A program made the position numbers and the translations under genes. This document shows, in pieces, positions 1-6,720 of a stretch of DNA of 7,709 nucleotides. The stretch's first letter is position 1; each line of letters begins with the position of its first letter. The notes under the pieces are model-generated. The model saw only the letters and a program-made list of their open reading frames with translations, was not told the DNA's origin and did not search any database. This stretch comes from an uncultured Chromatiaceae bacterium (GTDB lineage Bacteria > Pseudomonadota > Gammaproteobacteria > Enterobacterales > Alteromonadaceae): NCBI GenBank assembly GCA_946482615.1, contig CAMLSF010000167.1, positions 1-7,709 of the forward strand, read 5' to 3'.

Positions 1-120
1 TATTTTTTAAAAATTTTGCGCTTTTAGGTGTTTCCGCTCACTTTTTGTGCAAACAATTCGTTTTATGCAACAAAATACGAGATGGGTAGGTCTTGTTTGC
101 TGTGACTAGGGGGTTTGACC

Positions 121-441
121 ATGATGATGGAACTGATTTTATGCAATTGTCCTGATTTACAGGTGGCAGAACGCATCACACAGCAGCTGCTGCAGCGAAA
201 ACTGGCAGCTTGTGTTAACGTTTTGCCTGCGGTGCAATCGCATTATGTCTGGCAGGGCAAACTTGAACAAAGCACTGAAATTCCGTTGTTAATTAAAGCC
301 AGAAAAGAAGATTTTATTGAAATTGAGCAGGCCATTTGCGCTTTACACCCGTATCAGGTGCCCGAAATTATTGCCATTGCCGCGCAACAAGTATTCGCCC
401 CCTATTTACAGTGGGTTCAAGAGGTAACAAGTCGTGATTAA
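121..441 (+). CDS. cutA: CutA family divalent-cation tolerance protein
   Basis: Small cytoplasmic protein of 106 aa, the usual CutA length. CutA proteins form trimers with a ferredoxin-like fold resembling PII and are linked to tolerance of copper and other divalent cations; the exact biochemical role is unsettled. Family signatures visible are LAACVNV (residues 28-34), SHYVWQGK (40-47) and HPYQVPEI (76-83). Three ATG codons stand in a row at 121, 124 and 127. I chose 121 because AGGGGG at 108-113 lies 7 nt upstream; a TTG at 115 would overlap that site. The 3' end overlaps dsbD by 8 bp, so the two are very likely cotranscribed and translationally coupled; cutA next to dsbD is a common gammaproteobacterial arrangement. 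The 114 bp upstream are AT-rich and show no convincing promoter. Confidence 0.95.
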   Translation: MMMELILCNCPDLQVAERITQQLLQRKLAACVNVLPAVQSHYVWQGKLEQSTEIPLLIKARKEDFIEIEQAICALHPYQVPEIIAIAAQQVFAPYLQWVQEVTSRD

Positions 442-2269
442 GAGTTTTTTATTTAGCCTGCTGTTAAGCCTTTCTTTTATAAGCCAGGCTCAAGGCACTA
501 ATGCGCTGGCCGCTTTGCAGCAAGGTTCACAGTTTCTGCCGGTAGAGCAGGCTTTTGTGATGGATTTCCGCCAGCAGGAAAACAAGTTGCAGGTCAGCTT
601 CACCATAGCGGACGGCTACTATCTGTATAAAGACAAGTTTAAGTTTGCCGGCGTCGATACGGCTTTTTCTCACCCGCAGTATCCTAAAGGGGTGATGATT
701 ACGGATGAATACTTTGGTGAATCCGAAGTCTATTTCCATCAGGTGGTGCTGGATATTCCACTGAGTCAGATTGGCAAAGACGCCCTGTTAAAGCTGAGGT
801 ATCAGGGTTGTGCTGAAGCAGGTTTGTGTTACCCGGTGCAAACGCTGGAAATTCCGCTGATAGCGCCTGAAGGTTCAGCTTCGGCAAACTCAGCCACAGC
901 CAGCACAGCAGATGCTGCTGCAGCTTTAGGTATTACAGACAATTCATCCTCAGCTGGTTCAGCGACCACTGCGACAGCCCCGGTTTCTGAACAGCTGCAA
1001 CTCTTAGATAAATTACAAAGCGACAGCACCCTCAAAACCCTGTTTTTGTTTTTCCTGCTGGGTTTAGGTTTGGCCTTTACGCCTTGTGTTTTTCCTATGT
1101 ATCCGATTTTAACCAGCATTATTGTAGGGCAAGGCCAACAGCTTTCCGGTAAACGCGCTTTTAGTTTGTCGATGGCTTATGTGCAGGGTATGGCGGTCAG
1201 TTACTCCTTGTTAGGTTTACTGGTCGCAAGTTTAGGTTTGCAGTTCCAGACCTACTTTCAGCATCCTGTTGTTTTGGTTGCCATCAGTATTTTATTTGTT
1301 GCCCTTGCTTTGGCTATGTTTGGTGTCTTTAACTTAAGCCTGCCGGAGAAATGGCAAAACAAGGTCACCAGCTTAAGCAACAAACAACAAGGTGGCAGCA
1401 TCAAAGGTGCGGCTTTAATGGGTTTGTTATCAGGTTTAGTCGCCTCCCCCTGCACCACAGCACCACTGACCGCAGCACTGTTATATGTAGCTCAGTCCGG
1501 CGATTTAGCCCTGGGCGCTTTAACGCTTTATATCTTAAGTATGGGTATGGGTTTGCCACTACTGATTTTAGGCAGCACGGGCGGTAAGTTTTTACCTAAA
1601 GCCGGTGCCTGGATGGATCTGGTCAAAGCCAGCTTTGGTTTCCTGTTATTAGCAGTACCCGTCTGGTTACTCAGCCGTTTCCTGCCAGCTTCTGTGGTGG
1701 TGATTGCCGCAACTTTAGTCCTGTTGATGCTGGCCGTGTATTTACACCGCTTATCACAGCAGCTATCAAAAGGCACCACAGGCCAAAGTATCAGCTGGAT
1801 GCTGGCTTTAGTCATAGTGCTGGGCACTACAGGCGCCAACTTATGGTATTGGTTACCAGGCACTGCAGTGACTCAAGTGGCAGGTCAGACTGTGCAGACA
1901 CAAAACACCGGATTTAAACTGGTCAAAACTCTGGATGAACTGCAACAGGCAGTAAAACAATCAGCCGAAGCAGGTAAACCTGTGCTGGTGGACTTGTACG
2001 CCGACTGGTGTGTCGCCTGTAAAGAGTTTGAGCACATTACTTTTGCTGATGCCCAAGTGAAAAACTTAATGGCGCAGTTCACTTTAATTAAGGTGGATGT
2101 CACCCATGCGACCGATCAGGATCAGCAATTGCTCGATCATTTTCAGGTTTTAGGTTTGCCAACTTTGCTGTTATTTGACAAAAACGGCAGCGAATTAACG
2201 CAATCCCGCATCACTGGCTTTATGGGACCAAAAGATTTTAGTGCCCATTTAGGCCCAATACTGCAGTAA
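434..2269 (+). CDS. dsbD: Thiol:disulfide interchange protein DsbD
   Basis: Inner-membrane reductant conduit that takes electrons from cytoplasmic thioredoxin to periplasmic DsbC/DsbG and cytochrome c maturation proteins. The 611-aa protein has all three expected parts: a signal peptide (residues 1 to about 19, likely cut after SQA); a periplasmic N domain with the redox pair C126/C132 (GCAEAGLCYP); a transmembrane domain (about 200-470) with C218 in FTPCVFPMYP and C340 in ASPCTTAPL; and a C-terminal thioredoxin-like domain with C526-V-A-C529 after YADW. All six conserved cysteines are present, so it should be functional. It is somewhat longer than E. coli DsbD (565 aa), partly because of an Ala/Ser/Thr-rich linker at about 147-184. 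Start is GTG at 434, with GAGG 9 nt upstream inside cutA. Confidence 0.97.
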   Translation: MIKSFLFSLLLSLSFISQAQGTNALAALQQGSQFLPVEQAFVMDFRQQENKLQVSFTIADGYYLYKDKFKFAGVDTAFSHPQYPKGVMITDEYFGESEVYFHQVVLDIPLSQIGKDALLKLRYQGCAEAGLCYPVQTLEIPLIAPEGSASANSATASTADAAAALGITDNSSSAGSATTATAPVSEQLQLLDKLQSDSTLKTLFLFFLLGLGLAFTPCVFPMYPILTSIIVGQGQQLSGKRAFSLSMAYVQGMAVSYSLLGLLVASLGLQFQTYFQHPVVLVAISILFVALALAMFGVFNLSLPEKWQNKVTSLSNKQQGGSIKGAALMGLLSGLVASPCTTAPLTAALLYVAQSGDLALGALTLYILSMGMGLPLLILGSTGGKFLPKAGAWMDLVKASFGFLLLAVPVWLLSRFLPASVVVIAATLVLLMLAVYLHRLSQQLSKGTTGQSISWMLALVIVLGTTGANLWYWLPGTAVTQVAGQTVQTQNTGFKLVKTLDELQQAVKQSAEAGKPVLVDLYADWCVACKEFEHITFADAQVKNLMAQFTLIKVDVTHATDQDQQLLDHFQVLGLPTLLLFDKNGSELTQSRITGFMGPKDFSAHLGPILQ

Positions 2270-2288
2270 AAATTTCCGCACTACTCAC

Positions 2289-2317
2289 GGCAAAGTCAGA
2301 CTGGCTCTGACTTTGCC
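2289..2317 (+). terminator. Hairpin terminator after dsbD
   Basis: A perfect 12-bp inverted repeat, GGCAAAGTCAGA (2289-2300) and TCTGACTTTGCC (2306-2317), with a 5-nt loop, begins 20 nt after the dsbD stop. The stem is strong, but only a weak T-rich tail (ATTT) follows, so termination may be partial or Rho-assisted. It separates cutA-dsbD from the aroQ promoter. Confidence 0.65.
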
Positions 2318-2384
2318 TGAATTTCCAGACTTCAGTTTCAACTTCGCAAAAAAGTTCCGTCCTGCTGATAAGACCAGTATTTTG

Positions 2385-2412
2385 CTGCCATTTGCAACGA
2401 TTTCACTATAAT
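2385..2412 (+). promoter_or_regulatory. sigma70-type promoter for aroQ-accB-accC
   Basis: A perfect -10 box TATAAT at 2407-2412 is preceded at 16 bp by CTGCCA (2385-2390, 4 of 6 matches to TTGACA). It lies in the gap between the dsbD hairpin and aroQ. The transcript would start near 2419 and carry a leader of about 100 nt before the aroQ ATG at 2524. The -10 is strong evidence; the -35 choice is less certain (TTGCTG at 2382 would leave 19 bp). Confidence 0.6.
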
Positions 2413-2426
2413 AAGCGGCAAATCTG

Positions 2427-2445
2427 CAGCGACAGCTGGTCGCTG
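2427..2445 (+). other. Hairpin in the aroQ leader
   Basis: CAGCGAC (2427-2433) pairs with GTCGCTG (2439-2445) around a 5-nt loop, just downstream of the predicted start of transcription. No T-run follows, so it is not a terminator; it could be a 5' stabilising hairpin. A function is not shown. Confidence 0.35.
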
Positions 2446-2523
2446 AACAAAAAAGATGCAATTGCTTTATGCCTTTGGCAAGATAGTTAGCAATCAATAA
2501 AAATGACGGGATATTCGCGCTAT

Positions 2524-2982
2524 ATGTCTACAAACTTACGTATTTTGCTGCTCAACGGCCCTAACTTAAATATGTTAGGCAAACGTGAGCCTCAAATTTA
2601 TGGCGCCGCTACTTTACCGCAAATTGTTGAAGGCTTAACAGCTCATGCCAAAGAGCTGAATGTCACTTTGACTCATCTGCAATCCAATGCCGAACATGAG
2701 CTCATCAACGCCATTCAGCAAAGTTTAGGACAACAGGACTTTATTATTATTAACCCGGGCGCTTATACCCATACCAGTGTGGCTATTCGTGATGCGCTGC
2801 TCTCTGTGGCTATTCCTTTTATTGAAGTGCATTTGTCCAATGTACATGCCCGGGAAGAATTCCGTCGTCACTCGTATTTATCCGATATCGCCAAAGGTGT
2901 GATTTGTGGTTTAGGAGCCAAAGGCTACCACTACGCACTGGAATCGGCGGTGTCGTCCTTATCAACCATTCCATCAAATTAA
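2524..2982 (+). CDS. aroQ: Type II 3-dehydroquinate dehydratase
   Basis: Catalyses dehydration of 3-dehydroquinate to 3-dehydroshikimate, step three of the shikimate pathway, as a cytoplasmic dodecameric type II enzyme unrelated to AroD. With this start it is 152 aa, typical of the family. Recognisable features: [19 protein letters not shown] near the N-terminus with N14, the lid arginine R21 and catalytic Y26; NPGAYTHTS with N77 and H83; [17 protein letters not shown] with E101, H103, R110 and R114. An in-frame ATG at 2503 would add seven residues (MTGYSRY). I prefer 2524 because [14 protein letters not shown] matches the usual family N-terminus, but neither ATG has a clear Shine-Dalgarno site. 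accB begins 15 nt after the stop, an arrangement common in gammaproteobacteria. Confidence 0.96.
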   Translation: MSTNLRILLLNGPNLNMLGKREPQIYGAATLPQIVEGLTAHAKELNVTLTHLQSNAEHELINAIQQSLGQQDFIIINPGAYTHTSVAIRDALLSVAIPFIEVHLSNVHAREEFRRHSYLSDIAKGVICGLGAKGYHYALESAVSSLSTIPSN

Positions 2983-2997
2983 TTAGGCAACTACGTC

Positions 2998-3453
2998 ATG
3001 GATATCAGAAAAATTAAAAAATTGATCGAACTGCTGGAAGAATCAGGCATTAACGAGCTTGAAATAACTGAAGGCGAAGAATCCGTTCGTATCAGCCGCA
3101 ATGGTCCGGTACAGCAATATGCTCCTATGCATTATGCTGCTGCGCCAATGCAACAGGCTCCTGCTGCAGCCCCAGCTGCCACCGCAGCTCCTGCTGAAGC
3201 TGCCAAGCCGGTAGTCACAGGTCACCAAATGCGTTCACCTATGGTAGGTTCCTTCTACCGCGCAGCGTCTCCAACGTCAAAAGCTTTTGTTGAAGTAGGC
3301 CAAAGCGTTAAAGTGGGCGACACCCTGTGTATTATCGAAGCGATGAAAATGATGAACCAGATCCAGGCCGACAAAGCCGGTGTGGTGACACAAATTCTGG
3401 TAGAAAACGGCGAGCCGGTTGAGTTTGACCAGCCATTATTTGTGATCGAATAA
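2998..3453 (+). CDS. accB: Acetyl-CoA carboxylase biotin carboxyl carrier protein
   Basis: Carries the biotin cofactor that shuttles carboxyl groups from biotin carboxylase (AccC) to the AccAD carboxyltransferase in the first committed step of fatty acid synthesis. It has 151 aa, close to E. coli AccB. In order: an N-terminal helix region ([17 protein letters not shown]), a flexible Pro/Ala/Met-rich linker at about 41-72, and a biotinyl domain with the protruding thumb segment ([18 protein letters not shown], 80-97). The biotinylation motif EAMKM places the modified lysine at K117. Only a weak Shine-Dalgarno (AGG in TTAGGC) precedes the ATG. It lies 15 nt after aroQ and 16 nt before accC, consistent with a single operon. 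Confidence 0.98.
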   Translation: MDIRKIKKLIELLEESGINELEITEGEESVRISRNGPVQQYAPMHYAAAPMQQAPAAAPAATAAPAEAAKPVVTGHQMRSPMVGSFYRAASPTSKAFVEVGQSVKVGDTLCIIEAMKMMNQIQADKAGVVTQILVENGEPVEFDQPLFVIE

Positions 3454-3469
3454 GTTAAAAGGCAGACTC

Positions 3470-4813
3470 ATGCTAGAAAAAGTACTGATCGCCAACCGGG
3501 GTGAAATTGCACTGCGTATCTTACGTGCGTGTAAAGAACTCGGTATCAAAACGGTGGCTGTGCATTCCACAGTAGACCGTAATCTGAAACACGTGCTGTT
3601 GGCCGACGAGACCATTTGTATCGGTCCCGCGCCATCGCCACAAAGTTACTTAAATATTCCTGCGCTGATTGCTGCCGCTGAAGTGACCAATGCCCAGGCG
3701 ATTCACCCTGGTTATGGTTTCCTGGCTGAACGTGCAGACTTCGCGCAGCAAGTGGAAGAAAGTGGTCTGGTGTTTATCGGCCCACGTCCTGAGTCTATCC
3801 GCTTAATGGGTGACAAGGTTTCTGCCATTGAAGCCATGAAAAAAGCCGGCGTACCTTGTGTACCAGGTTCTGACGGTGCTGTAGGCGACGACGCTGAAGT
3901 CAATAAAGCCATTGCTAAACGTATAGGTTATCCGATTATCGTGAAAGCGGCCGGTGGTGGTGGTGGTCGTGGTATGCGTGTGGTACGCAGCGAAGCTGAA
4001 CTGGTTGAATCTATTGCAATGACCAAAACCGAAGCAGGTGCTGCTTTTGGTAATGACATGGTGTACATGGAGAAATTCCTGGAAAACCCACGTCATATCG
4101 AAATTCAGGTGCTGGCTGATGGGCAGGGCAAAGCCATTCACTTAGGTGAACGTGACTGTTCTATGCAACGTCGTCACCAGAAAGTAGTGGAAGAAGCACC
4201 AGCTCCGGGCATTACACAGGAACTGCGTGATTTTATCGGTGGTCGTTGTGTGCAGGCCTGTATTGACCTGAACTACCGCGGTGCCGGTACCTTCGAATTC
4301 CTGTTTGAAAACGGCGAGTTTTATTTCATCGAAATGAACACCCGTATTCAGGTAGAACACCCTGTGACTGAAATGATCACTGGTGTGGACTTGATTAAAG
4401 AGCAGCTGCGCATCGCCTCTGGCATGCCACTGAGCATTAAGCAATCTGATATTGTGATCCGTGGTCATGCCGTGGAATGCCGTATCAATGCTGAAGATGC
4501 CAAGACCTTTATTCCGTCGCCAGGTACCATCACCCGCTTCCACCCGCCAGGTGGCAACGGTGTACGTTGGGATTCGCATATTTACGCAGATTACACAGTA
4601 CCGCCAAACTACGATTCTATGGTGGGTAAACTGATCACTTACGGTGAAAACCGTGATATCGCTATAGCCCGTATGCGTAATGCATTAAGTGAACTGCTGG
4701 TCGGTGGCATCAAAACCAATATCGAACTGCACAAGCTGATTATGACAGACGAGAACTTCAATAAAGGTGGAACTAACATCCACTACCTTGAACATAAACT
4801 CGGCCTGAAGTAA
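3470..4813 (+). CDS. accC: Acetyl-CoA carboxylase biotin carboxylase subunit
   Basis: ATP-dependent carboxylation of the biotin on AccB using bicarbonate. The 447-aa protein runs nearly colinear with E. coli AccC, and the key residues fall at the same numbers: K116 and K159 for ATP binding, the glycine-rich ATP-grasp loop [10 protein letters not shown] (160-169), H236 and K238 in [11 protein letters not shown], metal ligands E276 and E288, and catalytic R292, E296 and R338. The N-terminal motif [11 protein letters not shown] and the sequence [14 protein letters not shown] are intact. Start ATG at 3470 has AAAAGG (3457-3462) 7 nt upstream. It ends the aroQ-accB-accC operon; a strong terminator follows 37 nt after the stop. 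Confidence 0.98.
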   Translation: MLEKVLIANRGEIALRILRACKELGIKTVAVHSTVDRNLKHVLLADETICIGPAPSPQSYLNIPALIAAAEVTNAQAIHPGYGFLAERADFAQQVEESGLVFIGPRPESIRLMGDKVSAIEAMKKAGVPCVPGSDGAVGDDAEVNKAIAKRIGYPIIVKAAGGGGGRGMRVVRSEAELVESIAMTKTEAGAAFGNDMVYMEKFLENPRHIEIQVLADGQGKAIHLGERDCSMQRRHQKVVEEAPAPGITQELRDFIGGRCVQACIDLNYRGAGTFEFLFENGEFYFIEMNTRIQVEHPVTEMITGVDLIKEQLRIASGMPLSIKQSDIVIRGHAVECRINAEDAKTFIPSPGTITRFHPPGGNGVRWDSHIYADYTVPPNYDSMVGKLITYGENRDIAIARMRNALSELLVGGIKTNIELHKLIMTDENFNKGGTNIHYLEHKLGLK

Positions 4814-4850
4814 TACCCTGCGTACCTGAAGCCGCAGCCTTATTGCTCGC

Positions 4851-4883
4851 CAAAGCCACCTTCCCGGTGGCTTTGTTATTTTT
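4851..4883 (+). terminator. Rho-independent terminator after accC
   Basis: A perfect 10-bp stem, CAAAGCCACC (4851-4860) and GGTGGCTTTG (4866-4875), with a TTCCC loop is followed by TTATTTTT. This is a classic intrinsic terminator ending the aroQ-accB-accC transcript. Confidence 0.9.
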
Positions 4884-4887
4884 ACGC

Positions 4888-4916
4888 CTGATTTTACGCC
4901 GCCAAACTGCTACAAT
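4888..4916 (+). promoter_or_regulatory. Candidate sigma70 promoter for prmA
   Basis: TACAAT at 4911-4916 (5 of 6 to TATAAT) lies 34 nt before the prmA ATG and just past the accC terminator, where a promoter is needed. The best -35 at 17 bp is CTGATT (4888-4893), only 3 of 6 matches, so activity rests mainly on the -10. Confidence 0.45.
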
Positions 4917-4950
4917 TCGCGCCCATTTCCAGAGAATGAAGAGCAACGCC

Positions 4951-5835
4951 ATGCCGTGGATCCAATTACGCGTAAACAGCACTGAAAAACAGGCCGAGCA
5001 GGTCAGCGATATGCTGATGAGCTGGGGCGCACAAGCTGTCAGTTTTGTGGACGCCAAAGACACCCCTATTTATGAACCTCTGCCGGGTGAAGTCTTGTAT
5101 TGGGAAAACACCGTGGTGGTGGGTTTATTTGACGCCGAACACAAAATGGACAAAGTGGTGCGTCAGCTGGAAAAAGCCGCCATCTTTAAAAACGGTGTGC
5201 AGTACAAGCTGGAACAACTGGAAGACAAAGACTGGGAGAGAGAATGGATGGATAACTTCCACCCTATTCGTTTTGGTCAGCGTTTATGGGTTTGTCCAAG
5301 CTGGCGCGATATTCCGGACCCAACGGCAGTGAACGTGATGCTCGACCCTGGCCTGGCTTTTGGTACTGGTACTCACCCGACCACAGCGCTTTGTATGGAG
5401 TGGCTGGACGCGCAGGAATTGTCACAAAGTTTAGTGGTCGATTTTGGTTGTGGTTCAGGCATTTTAGGTATTGCCGCCTTAAAGCTTGGTGCTAAGCGTG
5501 TGGTCGGTATCGACATAGACCCTCAAGCTATTGAATCCAGTCTCGCCAACGCCACCCGTAACGGCGTAGAGCAACAGATTGAGCTGTATTTACCGAAGGA
5601 TCAACCCGCCTCATTACAAGCCGATGTGGTAGTAGCTAATATTCTGGCAGGTCCTTTGGCAGAACTTTCCGGCATTATCAGTGCTTATGTCAAACCAGGT
5701 GGATTATTGGCGTTGTCCGGTATTCTGGAAAGTCAGGCTCAGTCGGTGATCGATGCTTATGCGGCAGAATTTGAGTTTGACCCTGTGGCGGTCAAAGAAG
5801 AGTGGGTGCGCTTAACGGCGCGGAAGAAAGTTTAA
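4951..5835 (+). CDS. prmA: Ribosomal protein L11 methyltransferase
   Basis: SAM-dependent enzyme that trimethylates amino groups of ribosomal protein L11 in the cytoplasm. With ATG at 4951 it is 294 aa and starts [10 protein letters not shown], as in E. coli PrmA (293 aa). An N-terminal L11-recognition domain (about 1-60) is joined by a linker to a Rossmann-fold methyltransferase domain. The conserved block [16 protein letters not shown] is at 90-105, [15 protein letters not shown] at 131-145, the SAM-binding DFGCGSG at 164-170, the acidic GIDIDP at 186-191 and NILAGPL at 230-236. AAGAG at 4939-4943 gives a 7-nt spacing to this ATG. An in-frame ATG at 4936 is possible but fits the family worse. 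In many relatives dusB-fis follows prmA; here it does not. Confidence 0.97.
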   Translation: MPWIQLRVNSTEKQAEQVSDMLMSWGAQAVSFVDAKDTPIYEPLPGEVLYWENTVVVGLFDAEHKMDKVVRQLEKAAIFKNGVQYKLEQLEDKDWEREWMDNFHPIRFGQRLWVCPSWRDIPDPTAVNVMLDPGLAFGTGTHPTTALCMEWLDAQELSQSLVVDFGCGSGILGIAALKLGAKRVVGIDIDPQAIESSLANATRNGVEQQIELYLPKDQPASLQADVVVANILAGPLAELSGIISAYVKPGGLLALSGILESQAQSVIDAYAAEFEFDPVAVKEEWVRLTARKKV

Positions 5836-5858
5836 AGCCTTATCTATAGCCTAAGTAG

Positions 5859-5901
5859 TTGGAGTTGCAGAGCGGCGCAGTCAACAAAGCTGCAGCTTCA
5901 A
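5859..5901 (+). other. Hairpin with G-U pairs downstream of prmA
   Basis: TTGGAGTTGCAG (5859-5870) can pair with CTGCAGCTTCAA (5890-5901) as a 12-bp RNA stem that includes two G-U pairs, with a 19-nt loop. It sits in the prmA 3' untranslated region just before the terminator. Its role is unknown; it may be a 3' stability element. Confidence 0.3.
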
Positions 5902-5914
5902 ATACGACGGCTAT

Positions 5915-5943
5915 ACAGGCGACCTGCCCGGTCGCCTGTTTTT
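5915..5943 (+). terminator. Rho-independent terminator after prmA
   Basis: A perfect 10-bp stem, ACAGGCGACC (5915-5924) and GGTCGCCTGT (5930-5939), has a TGCCC loop and a run of five T (5939-5943). It ends prmA transcription on the + strand. The pspC-like gene converges on it from the - strand, where the same hairpin lacks a proper U-tract, so it would stop that transcript poorly. Confidence 0.88.
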
Positions 5944-5954
5944 GCGAACTCATC

Positions 5955-6161
5955 TTAGTACACCCAACGTTCTGGCAGTATCAAAGCGGCGGCTATATAA
6001 GCAACCAACACAGCTACCGGAAAATACAATGCCATCACCACAACCAAAGCGCGGATAACCCAAATCGGCTGGTCGTAATAGGCGGCGAAACCTGCACATA
6101 CACCAGAAATTTTGCGTTTTGCCTTGTTTACAAACCAGGCGCTTTTATCACTCTTTCTCAT
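5955..6161 (-). CDS. PspC-domain small inner-membrane protein
   Basis: A 68-aa protein made of one PspC domain. A basic N-terminus (MRKSDKSAWFVNKAKRK) leads into ISGVCAGFAAYYD at 18-30, WVIRALVVV at 34-42 and a long hydrophobic stretch to about 62, probably one or two membrane segments, ending LPERWVY. PspC proteins sense and transmit envelope damage in the phage-shock response. This copy lacks the C-terminal half seen in E. coli PspC (119 aa), as many short PspC-domain proteins do. I chose the ATG at 6161 because GGGGAG lies 7 nt upstream, rather than the TTG at 6176, which would overlap that site. The preceding 31-aa gene stops 4 nt before the ATG, so translation is likely coupled. It is the last gene of a sigma54-type operon. 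No pspA or pspB is in the window. Confidence 0.88.
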   Translation of the reverse strand: MRKSDKSAWFVNKAKRKISGVCAGFAAYYDQPIWVIRALVVVMALYFPVAVLVAYIAAALILPERWVY

Positions 6162-6165
6162 CGCG

Positions 6166-6261
6166 TTACTCCCCAACTTTGTTAATTACCGCTTTATCCA
6201 GCATCCACATCAAACCAGCTAAAGCCCAGACCACGACAATGTTGATAATAATCAGCGACAT
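6166..6261 (-). CDS. 31-aa membrane peptide upstream of pspC-like gene
   Basis: A very short gene with an excellent Shine-Dalgarno (AAGGAGG, 8 nt before the ATG at 6261). The product starts MSLIIINIVVVWALAGLMWM, continues with LDKAV and ends NKVGE: one transmembrane helix (about 3-21) and a mixed-charge tail, probably cytoplasmic. The stop overlaps the ribosome-binding site of the PspC-domain gene, suggesting translational coupling. Aligned from Met 1 without gaps to the 24-aa peptides encoded just upstream, it keeps W12, W19 and D22 plus V9, so it may be a diverged member of the same family with an added tail. I do not recognise it. It resembles in kind, not in sequence, single-helix regulators such as KdpF or CydX. 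Confidence 0.8.
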   Translation of the reverse strand: MSLIIINIVVVWALAGLMWMLDKAVINKVGE

Positions 6262-6292
6262 GTCCTGTTCCTCCTTAACCTGGTTAATTTAT

Positions 6293-6367
6293 TCAGATTT
6301 CATCAACAGCCCAGCTGCCTACAACTCCGAACCAGGCTAATACAACCATCAGTGCTACTATTTCCAT
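6293..6367 (-). CDS. 24-aa membrane peptide, copy A (third in operon)
   Basis: Third of three tandem copies in transcription order. The product begins MEIVALMVVLAWFG and ends in W19-A-V-D-E-I: a single hydrophobic helix with tryptophans at 12 and 19, a glutamate at position 2 and an acidic end. AAGGAGA (6374-6380) sits 6 nt before the ATG. Compared with copy C it differs at 7 of 75 bases, 4 of them synonymous and the other 3 conservative (V/A at 4, V/I at 15, I/V at 24). That pattern supports translation rather than a non-coding repeat. The next gene (31 aa) begins 31 nt after the stop. Function not recognised. Confidence 0.8.
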   Translation of the reverse strand: MEIVALMVVLAWFGVVGSWAVDEI

Positions 6368-6410
6368 TTTGACTCTCCTTACCTTTATTGATCTGTTATC
6401 AGTTAAATTT

Positions 6411-6485
6411 TCAGACTTCGTCAGCTGCCCAGCTTGCAACAATACCGAACCAGGCTAATACAACCATCAGTGCTGCTATTTCCAT
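6411..6485 (-). CDS. 24-aa membrane peptide, copy B (second in operon)
   Basis: Second of the tandem copies. The product begins MEIAALMVVLAWFG, then I-V-A-S, and ends W19-A-A-D-E-V. Shine-Dalgarno AAGGAGA at 6492-6498 lies 6 nt before the ATG, and the whole leader GGTAAGGAGAGTCAAA is identical to that of copy A. It differs from copy C at four bases, giving A17 for G17 and A21 for V21. The gap to copy A is 43 nt. Predicted as a single-pass inner-membrane peptide of unknown function. Confidence 0.8.
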   Translation of the reverse strand: MEIAALMVVLAWFGIVASWAADEV

Positions 6486-6523
6486 TTTGACTCTCCTTAC
6501 CTTTGTTTATGTTTTGTGCTTGT

Positions 6524-6539
6524 GCTGATACTCATCAGC
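6524..6539 (-). other. Small hairpin between copies C and B
   Basis: GCTGAT (6524-6529) and ATCAGC (6534-6539) form a 6-bp stem with a 4-nt loop in the 64-nt gap after copy C. No T-run follows. It could tune mRNA decay between the first and later cistrons; this is speculative. Confidence 0.3.
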
Positions 6540-6549
6540 GCCTTGTAAT

Positions 6550-6624
6550 TCAGACTTCGTCAACTGCCCAGCTGCCGACAATACCGAACCAGGCTAATAC
6601 AACCATCAGTGCTGCTATTTCCAT
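6550..6624 (-). CDS. 24-aa membrane peptide, copy C (first in operon)
   Basis: First gene after the sigma54-type promoter. The product begins MEIAALMVVLAWFG, then I-V-G-S, and ends W19-A-V-D-E-V. GAGGAGA (6631-6637) lies 6 nt upstream of the ATG. The leader from the predicted transcription start (about 6681) is about 57 nt. It shares the family pattern: E2, a helix from 3 to 20, W12, G14, W19, D22 and E23. The gap to copy B is 64 nt and contains a small hairpin (6524-6539). Function not recognised; likely a single-helix inner-membrane peptide acting alone, as an oligomer, or as a partner of the PspC-domain protein. Confidence 0.8.
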   Translation of the reverse strand: MEIAALMVVLAWFGIVGSWAVDEV

Positions 6625-6690
6625 TTTGACTCTCCTCAATTTTCGTTAGTGGTTTAATTCATCATCAGTTCATCTGTTGATATCTATACG

Positions 6691-6708
6691 TTGCAGCTGC
6701 TGTGCCAA
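6691..6708 (-). promoter_or_regulatory. sigma54 (RpoN) promoter of the peptide-pspC operon
   Basis: Read on the - strand the element is TTGGCAC-AGCAG-CTGCAA. It matches the -24/-12 consensus TGGCACG-N4-TTGCA at the invariant GG (6706/6705) and GC (6694/6693) with exact spacing; it deviates only at the G after TGGCAC and the first T of TTGC. Predicted start near 6681, 57 nt before copy C. Sigma54 control needs an enhancer-binding activator, and the inverted repeat at 6801-6821 is the obvious candidate site. PspF-controlled sigma54 transcription is known for phage-shock operons. Confidence 0.8.
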
Positions 6709-6720
6709 GTTGAAAATAAT

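Larger units (their letters stand above)
6293..6637 (-). repeat. Tandem triplication of a peptide gene with its ribosome-binding site
   Basis: Three direct copies of a unit made of Shine-Dalgarno, GTCAAA spacer and 75-nt coding region have starts at 6624, 6485 and 6367 (periods 139 and 118 bp). The coding parts are 91-95 percent identical between copies compared, whereas the gaps differ in length and sequence. Copies B and C are closest to each other. Confidence 0.9.

Noticed and set aside
45..78. A promoter upstream of cutA
   Set aside because: The TTGTGC at 45-50 has no acceptable -10 at proper spacing; the region is merely AT-rich.
3803..4579. Long - strand ORFs inside accC (112 and 145 codons)
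   Set aside because: They result from codon bias on the opposite strand of a highly conserved gene; their His/Thr-rich composition is typical of antisense frames.
4843..4950. N-terminal extension of prmA from an upstream in-frame start
   Set aside because: It would translate the accC terminator and the prmA promoter region; the family N-terminus MPWIQL and the AAGAG site place the start at 4951.
5859..6340. Two + strand ORFs of 108 and 73 codons opposite the pspC-like and 31-aa genes
   Set aside because: They are antisense to well-supported genes, have no recognisable domain and no good ribosome-binding site.
6293..6637. The three similar blocks as a CRISPR array or non-coding repeat
   Set aside because: The repeats are 75-90 bp with unequal spacers of 43 and 64 bp, and each contains an intact ORF with a ribosome-binding site and mostly silent or conservative differences; this fits duplicated genes, not CRISPR.
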